From Paraburkholderia polaris (GTDB lineage Bacteria > Pseudomonadota > Gammaproteobacteria > Burkholderiales > Burkholderiaceae), in NCBI RefSeq assembly GCF_012927345.1, contig NZ_JABBGJ010000028.1, positions 62,001-126,000 of the forward strand: DNA of 64,000 bases, given 5' to 3'. How positions within the stretch are numbered: the stretch's first letter is position 1; every line of letters begins with the position of its first letter. The notes under the pieces are model-generated. The model saw nothing but the letters and a program-made list of their open reading frames with translations, had not been told where the DNA came from and ran no database searches. A program made the position numbers and the translations under genes. This document shows, one piece after another, positions 8,970 through 17,863 of the stretch.

Positions 8970-10358
8970 CTACGCGCCGCTGGCTTCGTCCAACGTCAAG
9001 TGCTTCGTCTCAGGCGCCCAGGCGATCGATACCACCATGCCGATCAACAAAACGGCTGCGAGCACCATCATCGTCGCGTGAAAACCTAGATGGAGGATCC
9101 CGAGCGGCAGCAGAAACGTACCGACAGCCGAGCCGAGACGGCTGCACGCGATCGCAAGTCCGACGCCGCACGCGCGCACTTCTGTCGGAAAGCATTCCGG
9201 CGGAAACACGCCGACCAGATTCGAAAAAGCGGACATGGTCAGCGTGAAGATCGCGAACGCGACGATCATCGCGAGCGTTGCAGACTCCGGCAGCAAGCTC
9301 AATGCGATCAGCGACAAGCACGTCACCGCGAACGAACCGATCAGAAACATGCGGCGCGATAACTTGATCGTGAGCCAGATGCCAATCAGCGCGCCCAGCA
9401 CCAGGAAGCCGTTCAACAGGAAATCCGCACCCGAACCGTCGTTCAGATGAATCGCCTTAAGAATGGTCGGCAGGAACGTGTAGATCGCGAAGTACGGAAT
9501 CACGAGGCAGACGAAAAATGCACAGTTGAAGACTGTTCTGCGGATCAGGTCCTTTCTGAAAAGCCGTGCAAAGCCCGTATGTCCGTGAGCCGCGTGGTCA
9601 TCGTCGCCACCATCGAGTGTCACGTTAGGACCGAAGTGCTTGAGTACGATCGCCTTGGCTTCGGCGACACGTCCCTTGCCGTGCAGCCAACGCGGCGATT
9701 CCGGCGTGCCCATGCGCAAGATCAACACGATCAACGCCGGAACGCCCGCCGACGCAAGCAGCCAACGCCACGCATCTGGCGAAGCGTCCGCGTATTGCAT
9801 ACCGAGCACGTTAGCCACCACATAACCAACGGTCCACACCACGCTAAACGAACCTAGCAACGTCCCACGATGTTTGCGCGGAGAAAATTCAGCAAGAATT
9901 GCGTGTCCGACCGCAAAGTCCCCGCCCATGCCGAAGCCGATCAACACACGCAGCAAACACAACTCTGACGGCGACGACACGTAAAACTGCGCGAAAGCCG
10001 CCGCTGTAATGATGAGGAAGCTCAGTAGAAAGATCTTCTGCCGTCCCAGTCGATCGGACAGCCAGCCAAACACGAGGCTGCCGACAAAGATGCCCATCAA
10101 CGCGGAACTGCCGATCATGCCCATCCAGAAAGCGTCGAGCGGCATCTGGCGATTTAACGAGGCCAGCGCATAGCCGATCGTGCCGAGTGCAAACCCTTCA
10201 GTAAAGTGGGCGCCGAATGTCAGTCCGGCGATCTTGACGTGGAACGCGTTCAGCGGAACGTCGTCGAGAGAAATGGGGCCGTGCGCTGCTGCGGCAACCG
10301 CAGGCGGCATAGTGGGGGCAAGGCCGAGAGTGGCGGCCTGGGTATCCTGATTGCTCAC
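8970..10358 (-). CDS. MFS transporter, aromatic-acid/sugar-type proton symporter
   Basis: Inner-membrane carrier of 462 aa with about 12 hydrophobic segments. Family marks are GWLSDRLGRQKIF (loop 2-3 signature G-x-x-x-D-R-x-G-R), GMGGDFAVGHAILAEFSPRKHRG after segment 4-5, and FPPECFPTEVRACGVG in the second half, a pattern of the AAHS/sugar-porter branch. I chose the GTG at 10358: GAAGGAGA lies right upstream, and the 43 residues before it are Arg/Ser-rich and not membrane-like. Last gene of the operon with fae, the reductase and the dehydrogenase. The substrate is unknown; the neighbours suggest a small organic acid or a precursor of an aldehyde. Confidence 0.9.
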   Translation of the reverse strand: MSNQDTQAATLGLAPTMPPAVAAAAHGPISLDDVPLNAFHVKIAGLTFGAHFTEGFALGTIGYALASLNRQMPLDAFWMGMIGSSALMGIFVGSLVFGWLSDRLGRQKIFLLSFLIITAAAFAQFYVSSPSELCLLRVLIGFGMGGDFAVGHAILAEFSPRKHRGTLLGSFSVVWTVGYVVANVLGMQYADASPDAWRWLLASAGVPALIVLILRMGTPESPRWLHGKGRVAEAKAIVLKHFGPNVTLDGGDDDHAAHGHTGFARLFRKDLIRRTVFNCAFFVCLVIPYFAIYTFLPTILKAIHLNDGSGADFLLNGFLVLGALIGIWLTIKLSRRMFLIGSFAVTCLSLIALSLLPESATLAMIVAFAIFTLTMSAFSNLVGVFPPECFPTEVRACGVGLAIACSRLGSAVGTFLLPLGILHLGFHATMMVLAAVLLIGMVVSIAWAPETKHLTLDEASGA

Positions 10359-10432
10359 GCTGTCTCCTTCGTTGTGTGGGCAGCGCTTGCGTAGCCGGCT
10401 GGGTGACCGGCTCAGATACGCAGCGCTGCTTC

Positions 10433-10473
10433 GTGCGCCTCGCTTCGCTTTGCGCATGAAACGCGAGGCGCAC
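10433..10473. repeat. Intercistronic inverted repeat
   Basis: GTGCGCCTCGC (10433-10443) is perfectly inverted at 10463-10473 with a 19-base spacer. It lies in the 138-base gap between the dehydrogenase stop and the MFS start, so it would be transcribed. It could be a processing or stabilising hairpin that sets dehydrogenase against transporter mRNA levels; it has no U tract. Confidence 0.55.
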
Positions 10474-10496
10474 GCATGAACGTTCAATACAAGACG

Positions 10497-11936
10497 CTAG
10501 CGTCCGAGGCCGCCCATCATCATGTACTTCAGTTCGGTGTATTCATCGAGCCCGTACTTCGAGCCTTCGCGGCCGAGGCCCGATTGTTTGACACCGCCGA
10601 ACGGCGCGACTTCAGTCGACAAAATGCCTTCGTTGATGCCGACCATGCCGCTCTCCAGTGCTTCCGCGACGCGCCATGCGCGGGCGAGGTCGCGCGTGTA
10701 GAAATACGCGGAGAGGCCGAATGGCGTGTCGTTGGCGGCGGCAATCGCTTCGTCTTCAGTCTTGAAGCGGAAGCATGCAGCCACCGGGCCGAAGGTCTCT
10801 TCCTCCGCTATCAACATCGACTTCGAGGCATCGACCAGTACGGTCGGCTCATAGAACGTGCCGCCGAGTGCGTGCGGTTTGCCGCCGGTGAGGATCTTCG
10901 CGCCTTTTTGCAACGCATCGGCCACGTGCGCCTCGACCTTCTTCAACGCCGCATGATTGATCAGCGGACCTTGCTCGACTTCGCCCTGCAGCGCATTACC
11001 GACGCGCATTTGACGCACGGCTTTGGTCAGCGCCAGGGTGAACGCGTCGTAGATACCCTCCTGCACGTAGAAGCGGTTCACGCACACACAGGTCTGCCCG
11101 GTGTTGCGGAACTTCGAGGCCATCGCCCCTTGCACGGCGGCGTCGATATCGGCGTCGTCGAAGACGATGAACGGCGCGTTGCCGCCAAGTTCCAGCGACA
11201 GCTTCTTCAGCGTATCCGCCGACTGCTTCGCGAGCAGCTTTCCCACGCGCGTCGATCCGGTGAATGAGAGCTTGCGCACCACATCCGATTCCGTCAGCGC
11301 GCCGCCGATCGCTACTGCGTCACCAGAGACGATGTTGAACACGCCCGATGGAATGCCAGCATTCTCCGCCAGCACAGCCAGCGCAAAAGCCGACAACGGC
11401 GTCTCTTCCGACGGCTTGAGCACCATCGTGCAACCTGCCGCGAGCGCCGGGCCGGCCTTGCGCGTGATCATCGCGAGCGGAAAGTTCCACGGCGTGATCG
11501 CCGCGACCACGCCGACCGGTTCGCGCGTGACGATGATCTTCGCGTTCAGGTTGGGGCTCGGGATCACGTCGCCATACGCGCGCTTGGCTTCCTCGGCAAA
11601 CCATTCGAAGAAGCTCGCCGCGTAGCCGACCTCGCCGCGCGCTTCCGCCAACGGCTTGCCTTGTTCGAGGGTCAGCAGCTCGGCAAGCGCGTCGCGATTC
11701 TCCAGCATCAACTCGCCCCAGCGCTTCACGCGTGCGCCGCGCTCCTTTGCGGTCAACCTACGCCATGCCGGAAGGGCCCGCTCGGCGGCGGCAATGGCTT
11801 GCGTCGTTTCCGCTGCGCCGCCTTTGGCAACTTGAGCGATGACCTCGCCCGTCGCGGGATTCAGCACGGGATACGTGCTCGCGCTTTCGTACCACTCGCC
11901 ACCAATGTAATGTCCGGTTCGGAGAAACTCGCTCAT
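10497..11936 (-). CDS. gabD: NAD(P)-dependent succinate-semialdehyde dehydrogenase family protein
   Basis: Cytoplasmic aldehyde dehydrogenase, 479 aa. It contains the NAD-binding ITPWNFPLAMITRK (147-160), FTGSTRVGK (225-233), general base Glu in LELGGNAPF (about 249) and nucleophile Cys283 in GQTCVC, the arrangement of GabD. The nearest family is succinate-semialdehyde/glutarate-semialdehyde dehydrogenase, but many paralogues oxidise other short aldehydes. Its start overlaps the upstream reductase stop by 4 bases (ATGA), so the two are translationally coupled. With an aldo/keto reductase and a formaldehyde-activating enzyme in the same operon, an aldehyde-handling role is likely; the exact substrate is open. 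Confidence 0.85.
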   Translation of the reverse strand: MSEFLRTGHYIGGEWYESASTYPVLNPATGEVIAQVAKGGAAETTQAIAAAERALPAWRRLTAKERGARVKRWGELMLENRDALAELLTLEQGKPLAEARGEVGYAASFFEWFAEEAKRAYGDVIPSPNLNAKIIVTREPVGVVAAITPWNFPLAMITRKAGPALAAGCTMVLKPSEETPLSAFALAVLAENAGIPSGVFNIVSGDAVAIGGALTESDVVRKLSFTGSTRVGKLLAKQSADTLKKLSLELGGNAPFIVFDDADIDAAVQGAMASKFRNTGQTCVCVNRFYVQEGIYDAFTLALTKAVRQMRVGNALQGEVEQGPLINHAALKKVEAHVADALQKGAKILTGGKPHALGGTFYEPTVLVDASKSMLIAEEETFGPVAACFRFKTEDEAIAAANDTPFGLSAYFYTRDLARAWRVAEALESGMVGINEGILSTEVAPFGGVKQSGLGREGSKYGLDEYTELKYMMMGGLGR

Positions 11937-12970
11937 GCCGCCTTCTCCAGATTCTCGACGAACGTGCCTTGCGCAAGCCGCGCTTCGCGGGCGATGCGCT
12001 TACCGGCGGTGTAGTCGTTGATCAGATCGCACGGTGTGTAATTGCGTTCGAGTTCGAAGAGCTCGTCCGCACTGAGTTTCGTGCTGAGTGCCGCCAACGC
12101 GCTATCGAATTGCGCGGGCGTGTCCGCGCCGACCAGCATGCTCGCGACGCCGCCGTGATTGAGCACCCACGCTTGCGCGATCTGCGCCGCCGACACGCCA
12201 CGCCGCGCCGCCACGCGCGCCACTGACGCAGCAATCTCGCGCGACGCCGTATCGCCGTACATTTGCGAGGTGAAGAAATCGGTCTGGTTGCGCGTCGACT
12301 GCGGATCGCAGGTCAGCAACCCGCGAGCTAACGGACTGAACACCGAGACGCCGACCCCCTGATCCTGGCAATACGGAATCATCTCGCGCTCCTCCTCGCG
12401 GTAAGCAAGGTTCAGTTGCAACTGCATGTTGATCGGCTTGTGCCACCCGTTGCGCTCGCAGACCTGCATGATCTTGGCGAACTGCCATGTGTACATCGTC
12501 GATACACCGATATAGCGAGCTTTGCCTGCGCGCACGATATCGTTGAGCGCGCCCATGGTTTCTTCGACCGGCGTATTCACGTCGAAAAAATGCAGCATGT
12601 AGATATCGACGTAATCCATACCAAGGCGCGTAAGCGACGCGTCGATGCCATCCATGATGTGCTTGCGCGAATGACCGCCGGCGTTCTGGTACGAGCCCAT
12701 GTCGTAGCCGACCTTGGTCGTCACGACGATTTCCTCGCGGCGCGCGATGCGCTTCAGAATGCGGCCCACCACCACTTCACCCACACCCGTCGAATAGAAA
12801 TCGGCAAGGTCGATGAAATTAACGCCTGCTTCCAGCGCGTGACGCACAATCGGCTTGCTCTGCGCTTCGTCGAAGATCCACGGTTTCCATTGCGGCGTGC
12901 CCATGTTCATCGTGCCGAGGCACAAACGCGAAACCTTCAGACCCGATTGGCCGAGGCGAATGTATTCCAT
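11933..12970 (-). CDS. Aldo/keto reductase
   Basis: A 345-aa TIM-barrel NADPH-dependent oxidoreductase. The start MEYIRLGQSGLKVSRLCLGTMNMG is typical of the AKR family. The catalytic tetrad is visible as Asp and Tyr in FIDLADFYSTG, Lys in VVTTKVGYDMG and His in MLHFFD. The late cofactor region is ASMLVGADTPAQFDSAL. Compared with YghZ/GSP69-type members the barrel is complete. GGAGACA precedes the ATG. It is 82 bases after fae and overlaps the dehydrogenase gene by 4 bases. Likely reduces a small aldehyde or ketone, or runs oxidatively on a sugar; substrate not readable. Confidence 0.88.
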   Translation of the reverse strand: MEYIRLGQSGLKVSRLCLGTMNMGTPQWKPWIFDEAQSKPIVRHALEAGVNFIDLADFYSTGVGEVVVGRILKRIARREEIVVTTKVGYDMGSYQNAGGHSRKHIMDGIDASLTRLGMDYVDIYMLHFFDVNTPVEETMGALNDIVRAGKARYIGVSTMYTWQFAKIMQVCERNGWHKPINMQLQLNLAYREEEREMIPYCQDQGVGVSVFSPLARGLLTCDPQSTRNQTDFFTSQMYGDTASREIAASVARVAARRGVSAAQIAQAWVLNHGGVASMLVGADTPAQFDSALAALSTKLSADELFELERNYTPCDLINDYTAGKRIAREARLAQGTFVENLEKAA

Positions 12971-13052
12971 AGTGCGTGTCTCCTTCCTGATCGCATCCAG
13001 TTACGTATGCGGCTGCGTCGGCCCCATGGCGCGCGAACCGCGTTACGGGTGA

Positions 13053-13577
13053 TTAACGTTGTTTCGGGGTGTAGAACGGATTCGATACGTCGCGCGCGGC
13101 GGCGAACACTTCATTGCGATGCGGCAGGCCCTTCATCGCTGCGAGGATCGCGTTCTTGCACGCCAGGTAGTTGTTCTCGAAGACGGCGTCGAGATCGTCG
13201 GTGCCCGGGTTGACCCAGTTCGCCGACACCACCACCCAATCGTTTTCCGCTTCCGGCGGCAACGTGCCGTTCTCGAGCGACTCGGCCACCGCCTTGGCGA
13301 TGCCAGCCTGCGAGGCGCCCCACGTTGCGTTGCCGTGGAAGTCGCTGCCGATCTGCGCCTTGTTCACGTACAGCGTCAACGGCTTGGTCGGCACGCCCGG
13401 CCTCGCGATCACGACGAACGGCGCGTGGCCCGCGGAGGGCGTCGCCAATGCGGTGGCGAAGGCCTGACCCGCGGGCCCATTGCGCGGGCCGACCAGTACA
13501 TTGATGTGCGCGAGGTTGACGCCGGGGCCTTCGAATCCTTCGCCGATGAAGAGTTGTTTGTCCGTCGATACGCTCAT
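13053..13577 (-). CDS. fae: Formaldehyde-activating enzyme (Fae) homologue
   Basis: A 174-aa protein matching Fae (5,6,7,8-tetrahydromethanopterin hydro-lyase), which condenses formaldehyde with tetrahydromethanopterin. Motifs: IGEGFEGPGVNLAHINVLVGPRNG with the proposed acid/base His24, then WGASQAGIAKAV and VSANWVNP. The start at 13577 (GGAAAGA upstream) gives the normal length; the frame remains open about 160 codons further upstream, but that part is low-complexity and not Fae. It heads an operon with a reductase, a dehydrogenase and a carrier. None of the other tetrahydromethanopterin pathway genes (mtdB, mch, fhc) is nearby, so it may be one of the stand-alone Fae paralogues whose substrate is unproven. 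Confidence 0.88.
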   Translation of the reverse strand: MSVSTDKQLFIGEGFEGPGVNLAHINVLVGPRNGPAGQAFATALATPSAGHAPFVVIARPGVPTKPLTLYVNKAQIGSDFHGNATWGASQAGIAKAVAESLENGTLPPEAENDWVVVSANWVNPGTDDLDAVFENNYLACKNAILAAMKGLPHRNEVFAAARDVSNPFYTPKQR

Positions 13578-13706
13578 GGTCTTTCCGTCGAGGGTGAGTG
13601 GATGACCGATTGTGCTGTCCGGTCTTCGCGACCATGTATCGATGAGTTTTGATGCGGGGTATGAGGCGAACTCATCTCCGGGTTTGCCCCCGGGCGCATG
13701 AAGCGC

Positions 13707-13778
13707 GCATATGAGGCGGTGCCTCAGGTGGCGTATGAGAGGCGCATTGGGTTGCGTATGAGGTGACGCATTTAGTGC
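13707..13778. repeat. Imperfect 23-24 bp tandem repeat upstream of fae
   Basis: Three adjacent units begin GCATATGAGGCGGTG, GCGTATGAGAGGCG and GCGTATGAGGTGACGC; a further GTATGAGGCG lies at 13659. The spacing is 23-24 bases, about two helix turns, 130-200 bases upstream of the fae start. It could be a cluster of protein sites or only replication slippage. Confidence 0.45.
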
Positions 13779-13808
13779 GCGTACCACGTCGCGCACACGC
13801 GCACACTC

Positions 13809-13830
13809 AAAGGTGAGAGTTTTCGGGACC
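13809..13830 (+). repeat. Dispersed 21-nt motif, copy 1
   Basis: AAAGGTGAG, GA-type variable pair, TTTTCGGGACC. One of nine non-coding copies in the window with consensus AAAGGTGAG-NN-TTTTCGGGAG. Confidence 0.7.
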
Positions 13831-14157
13831 CGCGATTTCGAACCTCGAAGCGAGGCGAAAGGTGAACACAGCGGCGGCCGCTCACGCACCAGCGGTGCGA
13901 AGTTCGGCAACGGGGGAAGGTCGGCGGAAAAGACAGCGCGAGAACCGAACGACACTCTACGCGATGCTTCGCATAGCCTGGGAACGCCCGCCAGCAAAGG
14001 CTGGCGCGGGTTTCGAGCAAAGGGGTGCAGCCAGGAGGGACAGCAGAGGCAATCGCACCGCAAGGTGCGTCATCCGACAAAACCAGGCTCACCGAAACAA
14101 CAAACCTTAGCGCCGGGCGCCTCGCGAAACCCAAGGCGCGCGTTGCAAGCTCACACG
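13831..14157. other. Hairpin-rich non-coding stretch between two motif copies
   Basis: No convincing gene. Short perfect hairpins follow one another: CCTCG-AAG-CGAGG (13843-13855), CGCACC-AGC-GGTGCG (13885-13899), ATGC-TTC-GCAT (13964-13974), CGCCAGC-AAAG-GCTGGCG (13989-14006) and CGCACC-GCAA-GGTGCG (14054-14069, a GNRA-type loop). The same 6-bp stem is used twice. It may be a structured RNA, or a decayed mobile repeat. It is bounded by two direct copies of the 21-nt motif. Confidence 0.4.
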
Positions 14158-14179
14158 AAAGGTGAGCGTTTTCGGGACC
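14158..14179 (+). repeat. Dispersed 21-nt motif, copy 2
   Basis: AAAGGTGAG, CG, TTTTCGGGACC; same orientation as copy 1, 349 bases away. Confidence 0.7.
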
Positions 14180-14267
14180 CTCTCAGCGGTGCGAGAAAAA
14201 CCCGACGCACCTTCACTTCAGAAAAATTCGGCACGTTGCGAGCGCAAGCGCCATGTAGGAAAGGACT

Positions 14268-14558
14268 TCAGCCTTCGATCAGAAAGCGCTCGCGATTCTT
14301 GCCCGCGAGCCAGCCAGGCGAGCGGCCACGACCGCTCCACGTCTCGCCGGTTTTCGGGTTGCGGTACTTGGCTACCGAAACCGTTTTGCGTCCCGTCGCA
14401 CGCTTGCTCGTAAAACCCAGCTCCTCCGCGGTCAGGTCGTATTCAGCGATCTTCTGCTTGATCTCGGCGATCGCCTGCGCGATTTCCTTTTCGCGCGCCG
14501 CCGCGACTTCCTTGTGAAGCTTTTCGAGCTGGGCAGTCAACTGTTTGTACGAGGGCAT
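14268..14558 (-). CDS. H-NS family nucleoid-associated DNA-binding protein
   Basis: A 96-aa protein: an N-terminal coiled-coil oligomerisation region (LTAQLEKLHKEVAAAREKEI and following, about 7-45) and a C-terminal DNA-binding motif YRNPKTGETWSGRGRSPGWL, matching the H-NS core TWSGRGR-x-P. This is the short Burkholderia/Bordetella (BpH3-like) form. It silences AT-rich, often horizontally acquired, DNA; the AT-rich fimbrial control region and the lower-GC cassette at 49.8-51.3 kb are natural targets, though that is inference. The ATG at 14558 fits the family N-terminus; the open frame extends 81 codons further without homology. Confidence 0.93.
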   Translation of the reverse strand: MPSYKQLTAQLEKLHKEVAAAREKEIAQAIAEIKQKIAEYDLTAEELGFTSKRATGRKTVSVAKYRNPKTGETWSGRGRSPGWLAGKNRERFLIEG

Positions 14559-14797
14559 GGCGGGTACTCCGATCGATTTGACGAACTGCAATGCGGACGC
14601 TCCGGAGGAAGTCCCCTTGGGGGGCACACTATCAGACGAATAAAGTGCCGGATAGAGCCGCGCGGGGAGCTCGCGCAGGGCCGGTTCGCGGAAGGCGGGC
14701 CGCGCAAAGGGCCACGCCGGCGGAGGATGGCCACGCAGGACGGCCCGAGAGCAACCGGCGATCAACGCTACCTGCTCAACGGCAGCAGCCAACGCAC

Positions 14798-14896
14798 TCA
14801 ATCGTCAATTGCATCGTACACGCGGCGCTCCACATAACCTTGCATGGCGTTCGTGAGCGCCGTCAGCCGGGTGGCTGAAAGTCCTGCAGGTTGCAT
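14798..14896 (-). pseudogene. N-terminal remnant of a serine hydrolase (beta-lactamase family)
   Basis: A 32-codon ORF with a perfect AGGAGG six bases before its ATG; it reads MQPAGLSATRLTALTNAMQG then YVERRV and soon stops. GLSA-x-RL-x-x-L-x-x-x-MQ-x-YV is the usual start of class C beta-lactamase-like esterases, whose bodies run to about 400 aa, so this looks like a truncated gene that kept its ribosome site. The rest of 14559-14990 holds no other gene that I can support. Confidence 0.45.
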
Positions 14897-14990
14897 GCTC
14901 CTCCTGATTCCTTAGGTGTTACGTTCCCTTATTTTTGAAGAAAACGTTACCCGATCAGACGGTACACGTCACCCTCCATCCCGCGGACGG

Positions 14991-15215
14991 TCACGCTTTC
15001 TTGCGCTCCTCCAATGCCGATAGGGCTGCATCAAGCCGTTTGACGCGGCTGGCCTGCGCCGGCACCAATGCCGCCTCGGACACCAAGGCGATTCGGTTGC
15101 GCCAGTAGGACAGTGGGATACGGTCTTCAGCGGAAAGATGCGAGATTACATGCTCAAGATGTTCGATATCTTTTTCGAGTTGATGGTGATTCATTTTGTC
15201 CCCGGACTTACTCAT
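14991..15215 (-). CDS. Small hypothetical protein
   Basis: A 74-aa, charged, probably helical cytoplasmic protein with no family that I recognise. The middle (LEKDIEHLEHVISHLSAEDR) and the end (RVKRLDAALSALEERKKA) look like two amphipathic or coiled-coil helices, and there is no signal peptide. An alternative ATG at 15194 (MNHHQLEK) has GGGGA 4-8 bases upstream and may be the true start; the longer frame has no clear ribosome site. It stands alone between the serine hydrolase remnant and a 485-base gap. Confidence 0.6.
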   Translation of the reverse strand: MSKSGDKMNHHQLEKDIEHLEHVISHLSAEDRIPLSYWRNRIALVSEAALVPAQASRVKRLDAALSALEERKKA

Positions 15216-15670
15216 TGAACTCGTTTAAAAAGCATAAAACGTGCCGCAATTACGCCATCCACCTCACTCAAACGGAAAAACTTTCTTAAGCCGTTAATCT
15301 GGCCCGCCGTAACCCGGCAAAATCTGCGTATATGTTTATCTTCGAGTCGGCCAGATAACCATACTGCGAAGAATCTTCGCGTTCCGTTAGGTGCCGCACC
15401 GACTCGGCTTAGTGGAGAAACCGGGGCGCTTTGTTGTCGGCGCAAACGGTATGAGTAATAGTCCGGGAGCAGCGCGATAAATATTCAATGCGCATCATAA
15501 CCGTTTAAGCAATGCGCATTAGAGGCAGATATTTATGACGGTCATATGTGTATTGCGTGACGCCAGATCACCGTATGACCGGATTTGGCCCGTTCAAAAA
15601 GCTTTGCGCTAAGAGGGACGCGCCCACCGTCATGCCGGGTAGCGGGATAAAGGAAGGAAATTAACGATCC
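15216..15670. other. AT-richer intergenic region without a supported gene
   Basis: A 77-codon minus-strand frame (15212-15445) shows no recognisable family and no good ribosome site, so I do not call it. The stretch contains the symmetric element at 15477-15536 and is AT-richer than its neighbours, as expected for promoter or H-NS-bound DNA. Confidence 0.4.
15477..15536. promoter_or_regulatory. Nested dyad, possible operator
   Basis: Order: ATAAATAT (15477-15484), ATGCGCAT (15488-15495), 16 bases, ATGCGCAT (15512-15519), ATATTTAT (15529-15536). The inner octamers are identical palindromes 24 bases apart; the outer pair are inverted copies of each other. Binding protein unknown. Confidence 0.4.
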
Positions 15671-15699
15671 CGTTATGCCAGCCATTGGCTGGCATAACG
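15671..15699 (-). terminator. Long perfect hairpin abutting the lipoprotein stop codon
   Basis: CGTTATGCCAGCC pairs with GGCTGGCATAACG across a 3-base loop; the stem begins directly after the stop codon of the lipoprotein gene. Only a weak T-rich stretch follows on the minus strand. Confidence 0.65.
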
Positions 15700-15960
15700 T
15701 CATTTCGCGCGGCAGGCGTAAATCAGACTGAGCGTGCCGTTGTCGCTGGACTGGCGCACGACGTCGAAAGCGCCGCCGCAAGCCGCGTTTGCCTGCTGCG
15801 AGCAGGAGTCGGAGCCTGCCGGACACTGAACCAGCGTAGTCGGGCGACCGTCCGATAGAAACAGCGGTGCGCTGCTGCTGCAGCCGCTCAGCATGGCGAT
15901 TGCGGGAAGCGCCAGTGCGGCACAGGCCCGGAGCGCGAAAGAGGAGAGACTGCGTTTCAT
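15700..15960 (-). CDS. Small secreted lipoprotein
   Basis: An 86-aa protein with a type II signal peptide: basic start MKRSLSS, hydrophobic ALRACAALALPAIAM and lipobox LSGC with acylated Cys27. Residues after +1 are Ser-Ser-Ser, so Lol sorting would place it in the outer membrane. The mature part of about 60 residues has four more cysteines (VQCPAG, DSCSQ, AACGG, YACRAK), probably two disulfides. I do not recognise a functional family. It is transcribed alone, with a hairpin directly after the stop. Confidence 0.8.
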   Translation of the reverse strand: MKRSLSSFALRACAALALPAIAMLSGCSSSAPLFLSDGRPTTLVQCPAGSDSCSQQANAACGGAFDVVRQSSDNGTLSLIYACRAK

Positions 15961-16047
15961 TTGAAACCCCGATCACATCTTGTTTTTCGATCCCGCGATT
16001 GTGCCACGCGGCAATTGCGCTGCGTCACTCGTCATCGCCGGACTTTG

Positions 16048-17550
<1,503 letters not shown>

Positions 17551-17586
17551 GGTGTCGCTGTCTCCGGCTATCGTTTTATTTATGCA

Positions 17587-17703
17587 TGTCTCATTTCGTA
17601 GACAAGCTTATCTCATCGACGAGATCGCCAGCAAGCGCATCACATAAGGGTTTGGCCTCGATTCAGCTATGTCCAGATGATTTTGCGTCCCGTTTTTGAG
17701 ACG
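17587..17703. promoter_or_regulatory. Three enhancer-type dyads for the sigma-54 activator
   Basis: Three dyads share the form GTCTC-N6-GAGAC: GTCTC-ATTTCG-TAGAC within 17587-17604, ATCTC-ATCGAC-GAGAT (17610-17625) and CGTCCC-GTTTTT-GAGACG (17686-17703). Centres are 17595.5, 17617.5 and 17694.5, so the first two are 22 bases apart. They lie 85-200 bases upstream of the -24/-12 promoter, the normal place for activator binding. Confidence 0.65.
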
Positions 17704-17777
17704 TTTGGGTACAATCGGCCGCATCACGTTTCGAAATTCGGCCTGTGAAATCAACGGTCAGGCCGCTACAACGCGCG

Positions 17778-17793
17778 TGGCATGGAACCTGCA
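17778..17793 (+). promoter_or_regulatory. Sigma-54 (-24/-12) promoter of the GntP-type permease
   Basis: TGGCATG-GAAC-CTGCA: GG at 17779-17780 and GC at 17791-17792 with the obligatory 10-base spacing. Expected start near 17804, about 60 bases before the permease ATG. Confidence 0.8.
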
Positions 17794-17863
17794 TTTGTCG
17801 ACGCCGTGCCGTCGCATCAATCGAGATGGCGTACACGTAGAACAACCAAGCTTTGGAGACTCA

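Noticed and set aside
13578..14063. Long N-terminal extension of Fae
   Set aside because: Includes tandem repeats and low-complexity sequence; the family length and ribosome site fit the start at 13577.
15212..15445. 77-codon minus-strand ORF
   Set aside because: No recognisable family, no clear ribosome site, atypical composition.
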